Assembly: GCF_050278625.1 (NCBI RefSeq)
Contig: NZ_JBNNTI010000014.1
Coordinates: forward strand, 1-64,000
Length of the DNA stretch: 64,000 nt
From: Viridibacillus sp050278625
GTDB lineage: Bacteria; Bacillota; Bacilli; Bacillales_A; Planococcaceae
Direction of reading: 5' to 3'
Shown: positions 41,505 through 50,535 of the stretch, piece after piece
How the letters are laid out: each line of letters starts with the position of its first letter
Numbering within the stretch: the first letter of the stretch is position 1
Translations under genes and position numbers: made by a program
Notes under the pieces: model-generated
Databases searched by the model: none
What the model was told of the DNA's origin: nothing
Seen by the model: only the letters and a program-made list of their open reading frames with translations

Positions 41505-43318
41505 TCACCTGCCCCATCTAATTCGTATGGCAATGTGAAGAAGATCGTTGTACCATGTCCTTCCTCACTTTCCGCCCAGACTTTACCACCATGAGCATGA
41601 ATCATTTCTCTAGAAATTGCTAAGCCAAGTCCAGTGCCCCCCATAGAACGGGCTCTAGCACGGTCTACACGATAAAAGCGGTCAAAGATACGATCAACAT
41701 TTTCTTTCGGTATACCCATACCATCATCGGAAATCATGACTTTTAAAATTCCCTCTTGTGCTGTTACTCCAAAGCGGATATTACCACCATCTGGTGAGTA
41801 TTTTAATGCATTCGAAATAATATTATCAATTACTTGTGTAATTTTATCAGTATCTAGTTCTACATAGCATTGTGTATCTGAGATATGTCGTTGAAATTCT
41901 ACGTTTTTTGATTTTGACATTTCAAAGCGATCAATAATACGGTCAAAAAATTTATTGAAATCTACGATATCTGCATTTAACTCATATTCTCTACTGTCCA
42001 TACGAGATAGTTGTAATAGGTCATTTACAAGACGGATCATGCGCTCTGTTTCTGTTTGCGTAACATTTAAGAAAGTAGGTGCGATATTTTCATCTCGCCA
42101 TGCACCATCAGCTAATGCTTCTAAGTAGCTACGCATTGTTGTTAACGGTGTACGAAGTTCATGTGAAACGTTAGATACAAATTCACGACGCTCCATTTCA
42201 ATCTTCTCTTGTTCAGTAATATCATGCAAAACCGTAATCAAACCATTTACGAAACCAGTTTCTTTTTGAATAACAGAGAAATTTGCCCGAAAAATATAAG
42301 GTCGTTCTGGTGAACTAAAATCTAGATTCACAGCATCCTTCATATGGATTAAATCTTCAAAAGTATACCCTTCTTCTAACCCTAAAACAGAAATAAGTGG
42401 GCGTCCAATTAGTTCATCGTCTTCACTTTTTAAAAGCTGTTGTGCGGGTGTATTGATTAGTATAATACGACCTTTTCGATCGGTCGCAATTACACCGTCT
42501 GTCATATTAGCTAAAACGGATGCAAGCTTTCTTCGTTCACCCTCTGTTGTGGATTGCGATTCCTGGAGCCTATTTGTTAAATGATTAAAAGCTATTGCCA
42601 GTTGTCCTATTTCATCATTGCCATAAACACGTACTTTGCGCGAAAAATTCCCTTTCGCCATAGCTTGAGCTTGTTTTCGCATATCTGATATTGGTTTTGT
42701 AATTGTTTTTGCGATGAAAATGCCGAGTATAATTGTAATGGCTAAAGCAAGTGCAGTACCCCCTGCCAAAATACGATTGATCTCATTCATCTGTACAAAA
42801 ACACTTTCAATATTTGATTTTAAATAGACAGTTCCAATGACCTTACCATTTGAAGTAATAGGCGTTGCTAATAACCATACTCGTGTTTTTGTTTGTTTAT
42901 CTAAGAATATTTTCTCCGAAGGAGTTTGGGTCGCTATTGATTGGCGCACTAAAGTATCCGACGAGCGCTGTCCAATGATGGACTGATTGCTCGTATCGGA
43001 TGTAGCTAAAATGCGATAGCGTGCATCGATAACACGAATTTCGCTTATATCTTCAGAGGATAGTCCGCTTAAAACCGTTTTCAAGCTTTGCTCCTGTGTT
43101 GGCTCAGCTTCTGTTCTTTCTTTTAAAAGCTCCTCTTTAACACTAAATGTAACTAACTTTAGACGATCAGAAACAGATGTTTGGAAGTTTTCCTTTAAAG
43201 TTAGTTCCAATCGTTGTGCGAAATAGAGTCCTATAATTTGCATAGCTATTAAAATTAATAGCACGTAAATAAGTACTAGCTTTACGTGAACGGATTTGAA
43301 AAAACGGACTTTCTGCAT
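41495..43318 (-). CDS. walK: WalK, essential cell-wall sensor histidine kinase
   Basis: This is a 607-aa protein. A first membrane helix (about 12-32) is followed by an extracytoplasmic Cache/PAS-like domain, a second helix (about 183-203), HAMP, a cytosolic PAS (about 265-370), and HisKA with the phosphorylated His in VSNVSHELRTPL. The HATPase has NALKYSPDGG, DDGMGIP and GGTGLGLAI. WalK phosphorylates WalR to match autolysin activity to growth. The layout is complete and typical. Confidence 0.96.
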   Translation of the reverse strand: MQKVRFFKSVHVKLVLIYVLLILIAMQIIGLYFAQRLELTLKENFQTSVSDRLKLVTFSVKEELLKERTEAEPTQEQSLKTVLSGLSSEDISEIRVIDARYRILATSDTSNQSIIGQRSSDTLVRQSIATQTPSEKIFLDKQTKTRVWLLATPITSNGKVIGTVYLKSNIESVFVQMNEINRILAGGTALALAITIILGIFIAKTITKPISDMRKQAQAMAKGNFSRKVRVYGNDEIGQLAIAFNHLTNRLQESQSTTEGERRKLASVLANMTDGVIATDRKGRIILINTPAQQLLKSEDDELIGRPLISVLGLEEGYTFEDLIHMKDAVNLDFSSPERPYIFRANFSVIQKETGFVNGLITVLHDITEQEKIEMERREFVSNVSHELRTPLTTMRSYLEALADGAWRDENIAPTFLNVTQTETERMIRLVNDLLQLSRMDSREYELNADIVDFNKFFDRIIDRFEMSKSKNVEFQRHISDTQCYVELDTDKITQVIDNIISNALKYSPDGGNIRFGVTAQEGILKVMISDDGMGIPKENVDRIFDRFYRVDRARARSMGGTGLGLAISREMIHAHGGKVWAESEEGHGTTIFFTLPYELDGAGEWD

Positions 43319-43323
43319 GTATC

Positions 43324-44034
43324 TTACTCCTGTTCAGGGTTTCTTAAGTAATATCCTACGCCACGGCGTGTTACAATCCATGACGGATGACTTGGATTGT
43401 CTTCAATTTTCTCACGTAAGCGGCGGATAGTTACATCCACAGTGCGCACGTCTCCAAAATAGTCATAGCCCCATACTGTTTGCAACAAATGCTCCCGTGT
43501 CATAACTTGACCTATATGTTTTGCTAGATAGTGTAATAGTTCAAATTCACGATGTGTAAGTTCAATGGCCTCATCACGCTTTAATACTAGATATGCCTCT
43601 GGTTGAATAACAAGTGATCCAACTATGATATCACTTGAAGTTTCTTCTTGTTCTTCAGTTGCTGTTGTTGATTGATGGCGGCGCATATTCGCTTTTACAC
43701 GGGCTATTAATTCACGAGTACTAAATGGTTTTGTCACATAATCGTCTGCCCCTAATTCTAAACCTAATACTTTATCAATTTCGGAGTCTTTTGCTGTTAA
43801 CATAATAATAGGTATATCATATTTTTTTCGTACTTCACGACATACTTCTATGCCATCTCTTTTTGGTAACATGATATCTAGAAGCATTAAATCTGGTTTG
43901 ATTTCCTCCACTTTTTCAAGTGCTTCATCACCATCATAGGCACAAACAACTTTGTAACCCTCTTTTATTAAATTAAATTGCAGTATATCTGCAATCGGTT
44001 TTTCATCATCTACAACTAAAATTGTCTTGTCCAC
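43324..44034 (-). CDS. walR: WalR, essential OmpR-type response regulator
   Basis: This is a 236-aa regulator. The receiver domain has the acidic pocket (VVDDEKP), the phosphorylated Asp in LMLLDIMLP, and Lys in YVTKPFS. The C-terminal winged helix ends IRRLREKIEDNPSHPSWIVTRRGVGYYL. The GTG at 44034 is chosen because it gives the conserved start DKTILVVDDEKPIADIL and has AAGGGAAG upstream. It is the first gene of walRKHIJ-htrC. Confidence 0.95.
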   Translation of the reverse strand: MDKTILVVDDEKPIADILQFNLIKEGYKVVCAYDGDEALEKVEEIKPDLMLLDIMLPKRDGIEVCREVRKKYDIPIIMLTAKDSEIDKVLGLELGADDYVTKPFSTRELIARVKANMRRHQSTTATEEQEETSSDIIVGSLVIQPEAYLVLKRDEAIELTHREFELLHYLAKHIGQVMTREHLLQTVWGYDYFGDVRTVDVTIRRLREKIEDNPSHPSWIVTRRGVGYYLRNPEQE

Positions 44035-44216
44035 ATTTATACTTCCCTTCATATATGAATTTGATTTATGTTATCAATTAACGTTAGTTTTTGTATATTC
44101 CATATCTTTAACTCTATCATGCTTTAGCTTTCAGTGCATCTTTTGGAAACCCAGGCACATTGATATTGCCCGGGGAATAATGTTAATCCTGACTTCTTTC
44201 ACAAAGAACTCTATGT

Positions 44217-44248
44217 AAAAAAACAGTCCACTTTCATAATGGACTGCA
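44217..44248 (-). terminator. Terminator of the M23 peptidase gene
   Basis: GCAGTCCAtt and GGACTGTTTTTTT pair on the minus strand, ten bases past the stop codon. Confidence 0.75.
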
Positions 44249-44258
44249 TCGGTCTATT

Positions 44259-45725
44259 TTATTTTAATACATTTAACGGGTTAAGCAATTTTCCATTTTT
44301 AGACACTTCGAAATGTAAGTGTACGCCTGTCGAATTACCAGTTGTCCCCATAATCCCAAGCTTAGACCCTTGTGCTACTACTTGTCCCACTTCCACATCA
44401 ATCGATGCCAAATGGCCATAAACTGTTTGATACCCGTTATTATGATCAATTGTTACTTTATTGCCATAAGACCCATCTACACCTGCAAATGTGATTTCAC
44501 CGTTATCAGCTGCTTTAATCGTAAAACCATCTGGTCTAGCAATATCAAGTCCTCGATGTAGTTCACCCCAACGATAGCCCATTTCACTTGAAATATAACC
44601 ACCTTCTGCTGGCCATTCAAAGCTTCCGCTTCCACGTGAAGGTACTTCTTTTGTTCCCTTAATAATCACACGTGTTTCCGGTTCCTTCATAACAGATTGC
44701 GTTATTACTTTTTCTAAAGCTGGATTACCATCTATCTCGGTAATCACATGTCTTACTAGTTTCTTACCATCTGAGCCTTTTTGTTTTACTTCCTTCTCAC
44801 CTGTTAGCATTGTTTTATCTTTCTCAATAATTGTTTTATGATCTATTTTCTCAGACTTTATCGATTCTTTTGTTAGTTCAATATTAATCCTAGGCTCTAA
44901 CTCTGCTACTTTAATGGAATGTCCAATTGTTAGAGATTTATCATCTGTTAAATTTTTATTGAGTTTTAAAAGCTTAGAAGTTGAAAGTTTATATTTTGCT
45001 GCAATGCTACTAAGAGTATCGCCATCTTTAATGGTATATGATTTCTCTTGATGCTTGCCTTTTGTTAGTAATTTAACAGCTTCCTTTGTAGTTAATACAT
45101 TAGATGGATCTGTATATTCAGTCATACCTGATACCGATTGTTTTATAGAAATATCCACAATACGCGTTTCGTTTTTCTTTAATGGTGGTAAAGTTTTATG
45201 GGCATTTTCAATAGTATCTAATACTTTTAGCTCTTTAGCTGAAACATACTGTAATTTAAGCTGGCGGAGTGCTGCTTCATATGCATCAATGTCTTTTACA
45301 TAGGCAGCCACCTTGCCATCGATGAGTAATGCAAATGCTGAAGCTTTAATTGATAAAGCATCGTCTAGCTTTCTTAAAGTATCTTCGTCATTTATATCCT
45401 CTTGAAAAACTTGCTCTGATATAACAGATAAACCTGGTGCAGCATTTAGAGAGAGATTTTCGTATTTGGTGCTGGCCTTTTTTACTTTGTCTTCGATATG
45501 TTTATCTATCAACTTTTCATTGGAAACTGCTCCAATGTATTGATTCTTAATGTATATATGATAAATTTTATGCAACTGATCATCTTGCTTAGCATTTGCG
45601 TAATTAGTATTAAATCCTATTATTGACATGAGAAATATTACGATAGTTGCTGCTTTCATTGCTGTTGATTGGCGGGTTCGTTTAGAAAATATAAAGTTCT
45701 CACTACTATTCCGTTTCAAACGCAT
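44259..45725 (-). CDS. Secreted M23 endopeptidase with LysM and G5 domains
   Basis: This is a 488-aa exported protein. A signal peptide or anchor lies at about 24-45 (AATIVIFLMSIIGFNTNYANA). A LysM follows (SYTIKDGDTLSSIAAKYKLS, about 230), then a G5-like region (about 280-350) and the M23 domain with HRGLDIA and HLHFEV metal sites. It should cut peptidoglycan cross-bridges or remodel the wall. The ATG at 45725 has AAAGGAG six bases upstream. It lies directly upstream of walR and is a plausible WalR target. Confidence 0.9.
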   Translation of the reverse strand: MRLKRNSSENFIFSKRTRQSTAMKAATIVIFLMSIIGFNTNYANAKQDDQLHKIYHIYIKNQYIGAVSNEKLIDKHIEDKVKKASTKYENLSLNAAPGLSVISEQVFQEDINDEDTLRKLDDALSIKASAFALLIDGKVAAYVKDIDAYEAALRQLKLQYVSAKELKVLDTIENAHKTLPPLKKNETRIVDISIKQSVSGMTEYTDPSNVLTTKEAVKLLTKGKHQEKSYTIKDGDTLSSIAAKYKLSTSKLLKLNKNLTDDKSLTIGHSIKVAELEPRINIELTKESIKSEKIDHKTIIEKDKTMLTGEKEVKQKGSDGKKLVRHVITEIDGNPALEKVITQSVMKEPETRVIIKGTKEVPSRGSGSFEWPAEGGYISSEMGYRWGELHRGLDIARPDGFTIKAADNGEITFAGVDGSYGNKVTIDHNNGYQTVYGHLASIDVEVGQVVAQGSKLGIMGTTGNSTGVHLHFEVSKNGKLLNPLNVLK

Positions 45726-46107
45726 GATAAGCTCCTTTCGATTTTTTGATTTAAATATCAATTATTTTATTGCAAAAGTTATGTCGAAATCAAGCTTCTC
45801 TAATTTAACATATTCCATTTTCCAATTGAACTTATTACGCTTGATGTCACTAAAATGTATAATTCACTCCATTTATTTTGAAGTTTTTGCAATTCAAGGG
45901 TTAAAATAGGTAGTTTTTATTTATTATAGACGATTTTTGTAAGCATTATTCACCATACTACTCTCTATTTATACAAAGATCTCATTTCTTTTTTGTAATT
46001 ATTGTTACAATATTACTCTTTTCACTTTTGCATTTTTGAAAATTCCGTTAAAATTAAGGTAGAATTAAGGTAGAATTATTAGTTTTTAGAGAATGGGGAG
46101 ATTAGTT
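45726..46107. other. Divergent intergenic stretch
   Basis: It holds the promoters of the M23 gene (minus) and the YitT-family gene (plus). It is very AT-rich. No small gene is supported. Confidence 0.45.
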
Positions 46108-47025
46108 TTGAATGACTCAAACAGGAGTATGGAAGACATTTTAGCAGAAGCAAAAAAAATTCGTGACAAGAATAGGAAAACCTCTAAAGCTCGTTTACTA
46201 AAACGCATTATTATGGTGATAATTGGTGCAATTATCATGGCAATTGGTTTGGAGCAATTTCTTGTACCCAACAATATTTTAGATGGTGGAATTGTCGGTA
46301 TATCTATTATTGTTTCCCACCTTTCTGGTTTACCACTAGGATTATTTATTTTCCTCTTGAACATACCCTTCTTTTTCCTAGGTTATAAGCAAATTGGTAA
46401 AACTTTTGCCTTATCAACTGCGTTAGGAATTACTACTTTATCTATAGCTACGATTCTATTACACCCAATTGAACCTTTTACAAAAGATTTACTATTATCA
46501 ACAGTATTTGGCGGAATTGTTCTTGGCACTGGTGTTGGTATCGTTATCCGTTACGGTGGTTCTCTCGATGGGACAGAAATTATGGCTATTTTATTTAACA
46601 AAAATTCCCCGTTCTCCGTCGGCGAAATCATTATGTTTTTCAACTTAGTCATTTTCACGGTAGCCGGTTTTGTTTTCACATGGGAACAAGCAATGTATTC
46701 CGTACTTGCATATTTCATCGCTTACAAAACCATTGATGTAGTCATTCAAGGGCTTGATGAATCGAAATCTGTCTATATTATTAGTGAAGAATATGAGGAA
46801 ATTGGTCGTGCCATTATGGATCGTCTAGGCCGTGGGGTTACTTACTTAATCGGTGAAGGCGCATATACTGGCGACGGAAAAAAGGTGATATTCACGGTAA
46901 TTACACGACTAGAGGAATCTAAACTTACAACGATTGTAGAAGAACTCGATGATCATGCATTCCTCGCAATTGGTAATATCGCAGAAGTCCGCGGTGGACG
47001 CTTTAAGAAGAAAGATATTCACTAA
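46108..47025 (+). CDS. YitT family membrane protein (DUF161/DUF2179)
   Basis: This is a 305-aa protein with five or six helices and a cytosolic C-terminal DUF2179 domain. Family motifs are LVPNNILDGGIVGISII (about 52), RYGGSLDGTEIMAIL, and VTYLIGEGAYTGDGKKVIFTVITRLE at the end. The function of the family is not firmly known. The TTG at 46108 has GGGGAG eight bases upstream. It is the only plus-strand gene in this stretch and ends in a clean hairpin. Confidence 0.85.
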   Translation: MNDSNRSMEDILAEAKKIRDKNRKTSKARLLKRIIMVIIGAIIMAIGLEQFLVPNNILDGGIVGISIIVSHLSGLPLGLFIFLLNIPFFFLGYKQIGKTFALSTALGITTLSIATILLHPIEPFTKDLLLSTVFGGIVLGTGVGIVIRYGGSLDGTEIMAILFNKNSPFSVGEIIMFFNLVIFTVAGFVFTWEQAMYSVLAYFIAYKTIDVVIQGLDESKSVYIISEEYEEIGRAIMDRLGRGVTYLIGEGAYTGDGKKVIFTVITRLEESKLTTIVEELDDHAFLAIGNIAEVRGGRFKKKDIH

Positions 47026-47026
47026 A

Positions 47027-47064
47027 TGCAAAAAGGTTAATTCTCTAATGAGAATTAACCTTTT
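47027..47064 (+). terminator. Terminator of the YitT-family gene
   Basis: AAAGGTTAATTCTC and GAGAATTAACCTTT form a perfect 14-bp stem followed by TTTT. A second hairpin at 47225-47259 (AGCG / CGCT with T-run on the minus strand) ends purA. Confidence 0.85.
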
Positions 47065-47278
47065 TTATTTATATTAAAGTATTAATTGCTATATTCTTCA
47101 CAGTTCTAATCTTGATCAATACTAATATCTGCTCTTTTTAAATAGTGATGTATATTCCTTATTATATCTCTCTTGTGGTGCTATAGAACCGTTGTTCCAA
47201 TTGCTTTATAAAGTGAGACGACAGAAAAAAAGCGAAGAAAATTTCCCTCCGCTTTTTTGATTATTTATTAAATTTTAC

Positions 47279-48568
47279 TTATTCTCCCCAAACGTCAACA
47301 AGGACATTTGTTTGATCACGATCTGGACCTACTGAGAATGTAGCAATTTGAATGCCAGCTAATTCACTAACACGCTCAACATAGCGACGAGCGTTCACTG
47401 GTAATTCTTCTAGCGTTCTGCAGCCTGTAATATCCTCAGCCCAACCTGGTAGTTCTTCATATACCGGTTCACATTGTTCAATAATGTGAAGGTTAGCAGG
47501 GTATTCTGTGATTGTTTGACCTTTGTATTTATAAGCTGTACAGATTTTAACCGTTTCAAGACCTGATAATACATCAATTGAGTTTAACGATAAATCTGTA
47601 ATTCCACTTACGCGACGTGAATGACGCACTACTACGCTATCAAACCAACCAACACGACGTGGACGACCTGTAGTTGTACCATATTCGCGACCAACTTCAC
47701 GGATCTGGTTACCTACTTCATCAAATAATTCAGTTGGGAATGGTCCATCACCAACACGAGATGTATAGGCTTTACAAACACCTATAACACGCATTTCTCT
47801 AGATGGTCCAACTCCTGCACCAATTGCCACTCCACCTGCTACTGGGTTTGAAGAAGTTACGTATGGGTATGTTCCTTGGTCGACATCAAGCATAACGCCT
47901 TGTGCGCCTTCGAATAATACGCGACCACCTTCATCAAGAACATCATTCAAGATCTTTGAAGTATCAGTTACATATTTAGCAATTTCCTGACCATAGCTAT
48001 AGTATTCCTCAAAAATATCTTCAAAATTTAACCCTTCTGTTTCATAGAACTTTTCAAAAAGGCGATTTTTAAGAGCTAAGTTTTCACGAAGTTTTTGTTC
48101 AAATACTTCACGATCTAATAAGTCCGCCATACGGATACCGATACGGGCTACTTTATCTTGATAGCAAGGTCCGATACCTTTAGCAGTTGTACCAATTTTG
48201 TTGTCTCCACGGCTTTCTTCATCTACAATATCTTGTTTAATATGATAAGGAAGAATAACGTGTGCACGGTTCGAGATACGAAGATTTTCAGTGCTTACTC
48301 CTCTTTCTTGTAGGCCTTTTAATTCCGTTACAATAGATTTAGGGTTTACAACTAATCCATTACCGATTACCGAAATCTTATCTTGATAAAAAATACCTGA
48401 TGGGATTAAGTGCAACTTGTAAGTTTCGCCATCAAATTTAATGGTATGTCCTGCATTATCTCCACCTGCATAACGAGCAATCGCTTCTGCCTTTTTTGAT
48501 AGGAAGTCGGTAATTTTACCTTTACCTTCATCTCCCCATTGAGTTCCTACTACTACTACTGATGTCAT
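47279..48568 (-). CDS. purA: Adenylosuccinate synthetase
   Basis: This is a 429-aa enzyme joining IMP and aspartate using GTP, the first step from IMP to AMP. The N-terminal VGTQWGDEGKGK is the phosphate loop, ARYAGGDNAGHT and FEGAQGVMLDVDQGTYPYVTSSNPVAGG follow, and the C-terminal SVGPDRDQT is intact. The ATG at 48568 has GGAGG seven bases upstream. It is monocistronic, lying between dnaC and yitT. Confidence 0.97.
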   Translation of the reverse strand: MTSVVVVGTQWGDEGKGKITDFLSKKAEAIARYAGGDNAGHTIKFDGETYKLHLIPSGIFYQDKISVIGNGLVVNPKSIVTELKGLQERGVSTENLRISNRAHVILPYHIKQDIVDEESRGDNKIGTTAKGIGPCYQDKVARIGIRMADLLDREVFEQKLRENLALKNRLFEKFYETEGLNFEDIFEEYYSYGQEIAKYVTDTSKILNDVLDEGGRVLFEGAQGVMLDVDQGTYPYVTSSNPVAGGVAIGAGVGPSREMRVIGVCKAYTSRVGDGPFPTELFDEVGNQIREVGREYGTTTGRPRRVGWFDSVVVRHSRRVSGITDLSLNSIDVLSGLETVKICTAYKYKGQTITEYPANLHIIEQCEPVYEELPGWAEDITGCRTLEELPVNARRYVERVSELAGIQIATFSVGPDRDQTNVLVDVWGE

Positions 48569-48664
48569 ACCAGCACCTCCGTCAGACGCTTTCAAGCATC
48601 CTGAATCAAACAACGCTTATTGTATCAACTGAAAAGACAATAGTCAATTAAAAACAAACAAAAA

Positions 48665-48705
48665 CACGAACGCACTATGATGTATAGTAATTAAACGTTC
48701 GTGTT
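48665..48705 (-). terminator. Terminator of the yybS-gdpP-rplI-dnaC operon
   Basis: ACGAACG and CGTTCGT pair across about 26 bases; TTTTTGTTTG follows on the minus strand, just past the dnaC stop. Confidence 0.65.
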
Positions 48706-48714
48706 CCATATACT

Positions 48715-50073
48715 CTAATATCCTCCAGCTGGCTCATGTTGCGACCAATCAACACTAACAAATTTGTTATGTTCTTTGACGAAAGCAAGCTTAACCGTGT
48801 CTGTTGGACCATTACGTTGCTTAGCTACAATAATTTCAATCGTATTAGCATCTTCCGTTTCTTTATCGTAGTAATCTTCACGATATAGGAAAGAAACGAT
48901 ATCGGCATCTTGCTCAATACTTCCGGATTCACGTAAATCACTCATCATTGGTCGTTTATCTTGACGTTGTTCAACGCCACGTGACAACTGAGATAAAGCA
49001 ATAACAGGCACTTCTAATTCACGTGCTAATGCTTTTAGTGAGCGTGAGATTTCGGATACTTCTTGTTGGCGGTTTTCGCGCCCGCTACCACTGCCTTGAA
49101 TAAGCTGCAAATAGTCAATTAAAATCATGCCAAGCCCATGTTCTTGTTTTAACCGGCGACATTTCGCACGTATTTCATTAATACGTACACCTGGTGTATC
49201 ATCAATGAAAATGCCAGCCTTAGATAAACTGCCCATTGCCATTGTTAGTTTACGCCAATCTTCAACATTTAAAGCACCTGTACGTAATACTTGTGCATCA
49301 ATATTACCTTCCGCACATATCATACGCATAACAAGCTGTTCTGCACCCATTTCAAGTGAAAAGATAGCAACGTTTTCAGACGTTTTTGTTCCTACGTTTT
49401 GAGCAACATTTAAAGCAAATGCTGTTTTTCCAACTGAAGGTCGTGCCGCTACAATGATTAAATCCCCTCGTTGGAATCCCGCAGTTAGGCGGTCCAAATC
49501 ACGGAATCCAGTAGGGATACCAGTTACATCTCCTTTTCGATGTTGTAACTGCTCAATGTTTTCGTATGTTTGGACAAGTACATCCTTCACATGCTTAAAG
49601 TCCCCTGCGTTCTTGCGACTTGCCACTTCCATCATTTTACGTTCAGCTTCTGCTAAAAGTGCATCTACTTCGTCTTCACGTGTATAACCATCTTCTGCAA
49701 TTTTCGTTGCTACTCTAATTAAGCGCCGTAATAAAGCCTTCTCTGAAACGATTTGTGCATAATAAGCGACATTGGCTGCTGTTGGTACAGCATTGGCAAG
49801 TTCGGTTAAGTAAGAAATACCTCCAATGTCTTCTAGCTCATTATGATTGGAAAGTTCCTCTGTCACTGTAACAACGTCTATTGCTTTACCTTGATCGCTT
49901 AGACGCAACATCGTCGAGAAGATTTTAACATGCGCAGATCTATAGAAATCATCTTCAAGAAGAATTTCTGAAGCCGTTATGAGTGATTGTGGTTCAAGAA
50001 AAATGGCTCCTATGACAGATTGTTCAGCTTCAAGATTATGAGGCGGAACGCGTTCCAATAATGGATCGTTCAT
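48715..50073 (-). CDS. dnaC: Replicative DNA helicase (DnaB-type, DnaC in Bacillus)
   Basis: This is a 452-aa hexameric helicase. The N-terminal DnaB domain begins VPPHNLEAEQSVIGAIFLEP. The RecA-like part has Walker A AARPSVGKTAFALN (about 206) and the LIDYLQLIQ Walker B. It unwinds DNA at the fork and works with DnaG. It follows rplI with 12 bases between, a conserved order (rplI-dnaC) in the phylum. Confidence 0.97.
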   Translation of the reverse strand: MNDPLLERVPPHNLEAEQSVIGAIFLEPQSLITASEILLEDDFYRSAHVKIFSTMLRLSDQGKAIDVVTVTEELSNHNELEDIGGISYLTELANAVPTAANVAYYAQIVSEKALLRRLIRVATKIAEDGYTREDEVDALLAEAERKMMEVASRKNAGDFKHVKDVLVQTYENIEQLQHRKGDVTGIPTGFRDLDRLTAGFQRGDLIIVAARPSVGKTAFALNVAQNVGTKTSENVAIFSLEMGAEQLVMRMICAEGNIDAQVLRTGALNVEDWRKLTMAMGSLSKAGIFIDDTPGVRINEIRAKCRRLKQEHGLGMILIDYLQLIQGSGSGRENRQQEVSEISRSLKALARELEVPVIALSQLSRGVEQRQDKRPMMSDLRESGSIEQDADIVSFLYREDYYDKETEDANTIEIIVAKQRNGPTDTVKLAFVKEHNKFVSVDWSQHEPAGGY

Positions 50074-50085
50074 ATATGTCTCTCC

Positions 50086-50535
50086 TTACGCTTCTTCTGT
50101 AACATGCACTTTCAGCGTAGCTGTCACTTCATGATGTAGCTTCACTGGTACGTTTGTAAATCCTAGTGCACGAATAGCGTCTGCCAATTCCATTTTACGT
50201 TTATCAATTTTAATACCATGTTGTTTATTTAAACCATCTGCAATTTGTTTTGTAGTCACTGCACCAAATAAACGGCCACCTTCACCTGATTTTGCGTTTA
50301 GTATAACCGTTAACTCTTCAATTTTTGCTTTTAAGTCTTTCGCAGCAGCTAATTCAGCAGCCGCATCTTTTTCAGCTTTTTTCTTTTGCCCATCTAATTG
50401 GCTAATTGCTGCCTGATTTGCCTCAACAGCTAGATTATTTTTTAATAAGAAGTTATGTGCATAACCATCAGCTACATTTTTGATTTCACCTTTTTTGCCT
50501 TTACCTTTAACGTCTTTTAAGAATACTACTTTCAT
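50086..50535 (-). CDS. rplI: 50S ribosomal protein L9
   Basis: This 149-aa protein starts MKVVFLKDVKGKGKKGEIKNVADGYAHNFLL, the classic L9 N-terminal domain, then a long helix and a C-terminal RNA-binding domain. The ATG overlaps the stop of gdpP by four bases (ATGA), so translation is probably coupled. Confidence 0.97.
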   Translation of the reverse strand: MKVVFLKDVKGKGKKGEIKNVADGYAHNFLLKNNLAVEANQAAISQLDGQKKKAEKDAAAELAAAKDLKAKIEELTVILNAKSGEGGRLFGAVTTKQIADGLNKQHGIKIDKRKMELADAIRALGFTNVPVKLHHEVTATLKVHVTEEA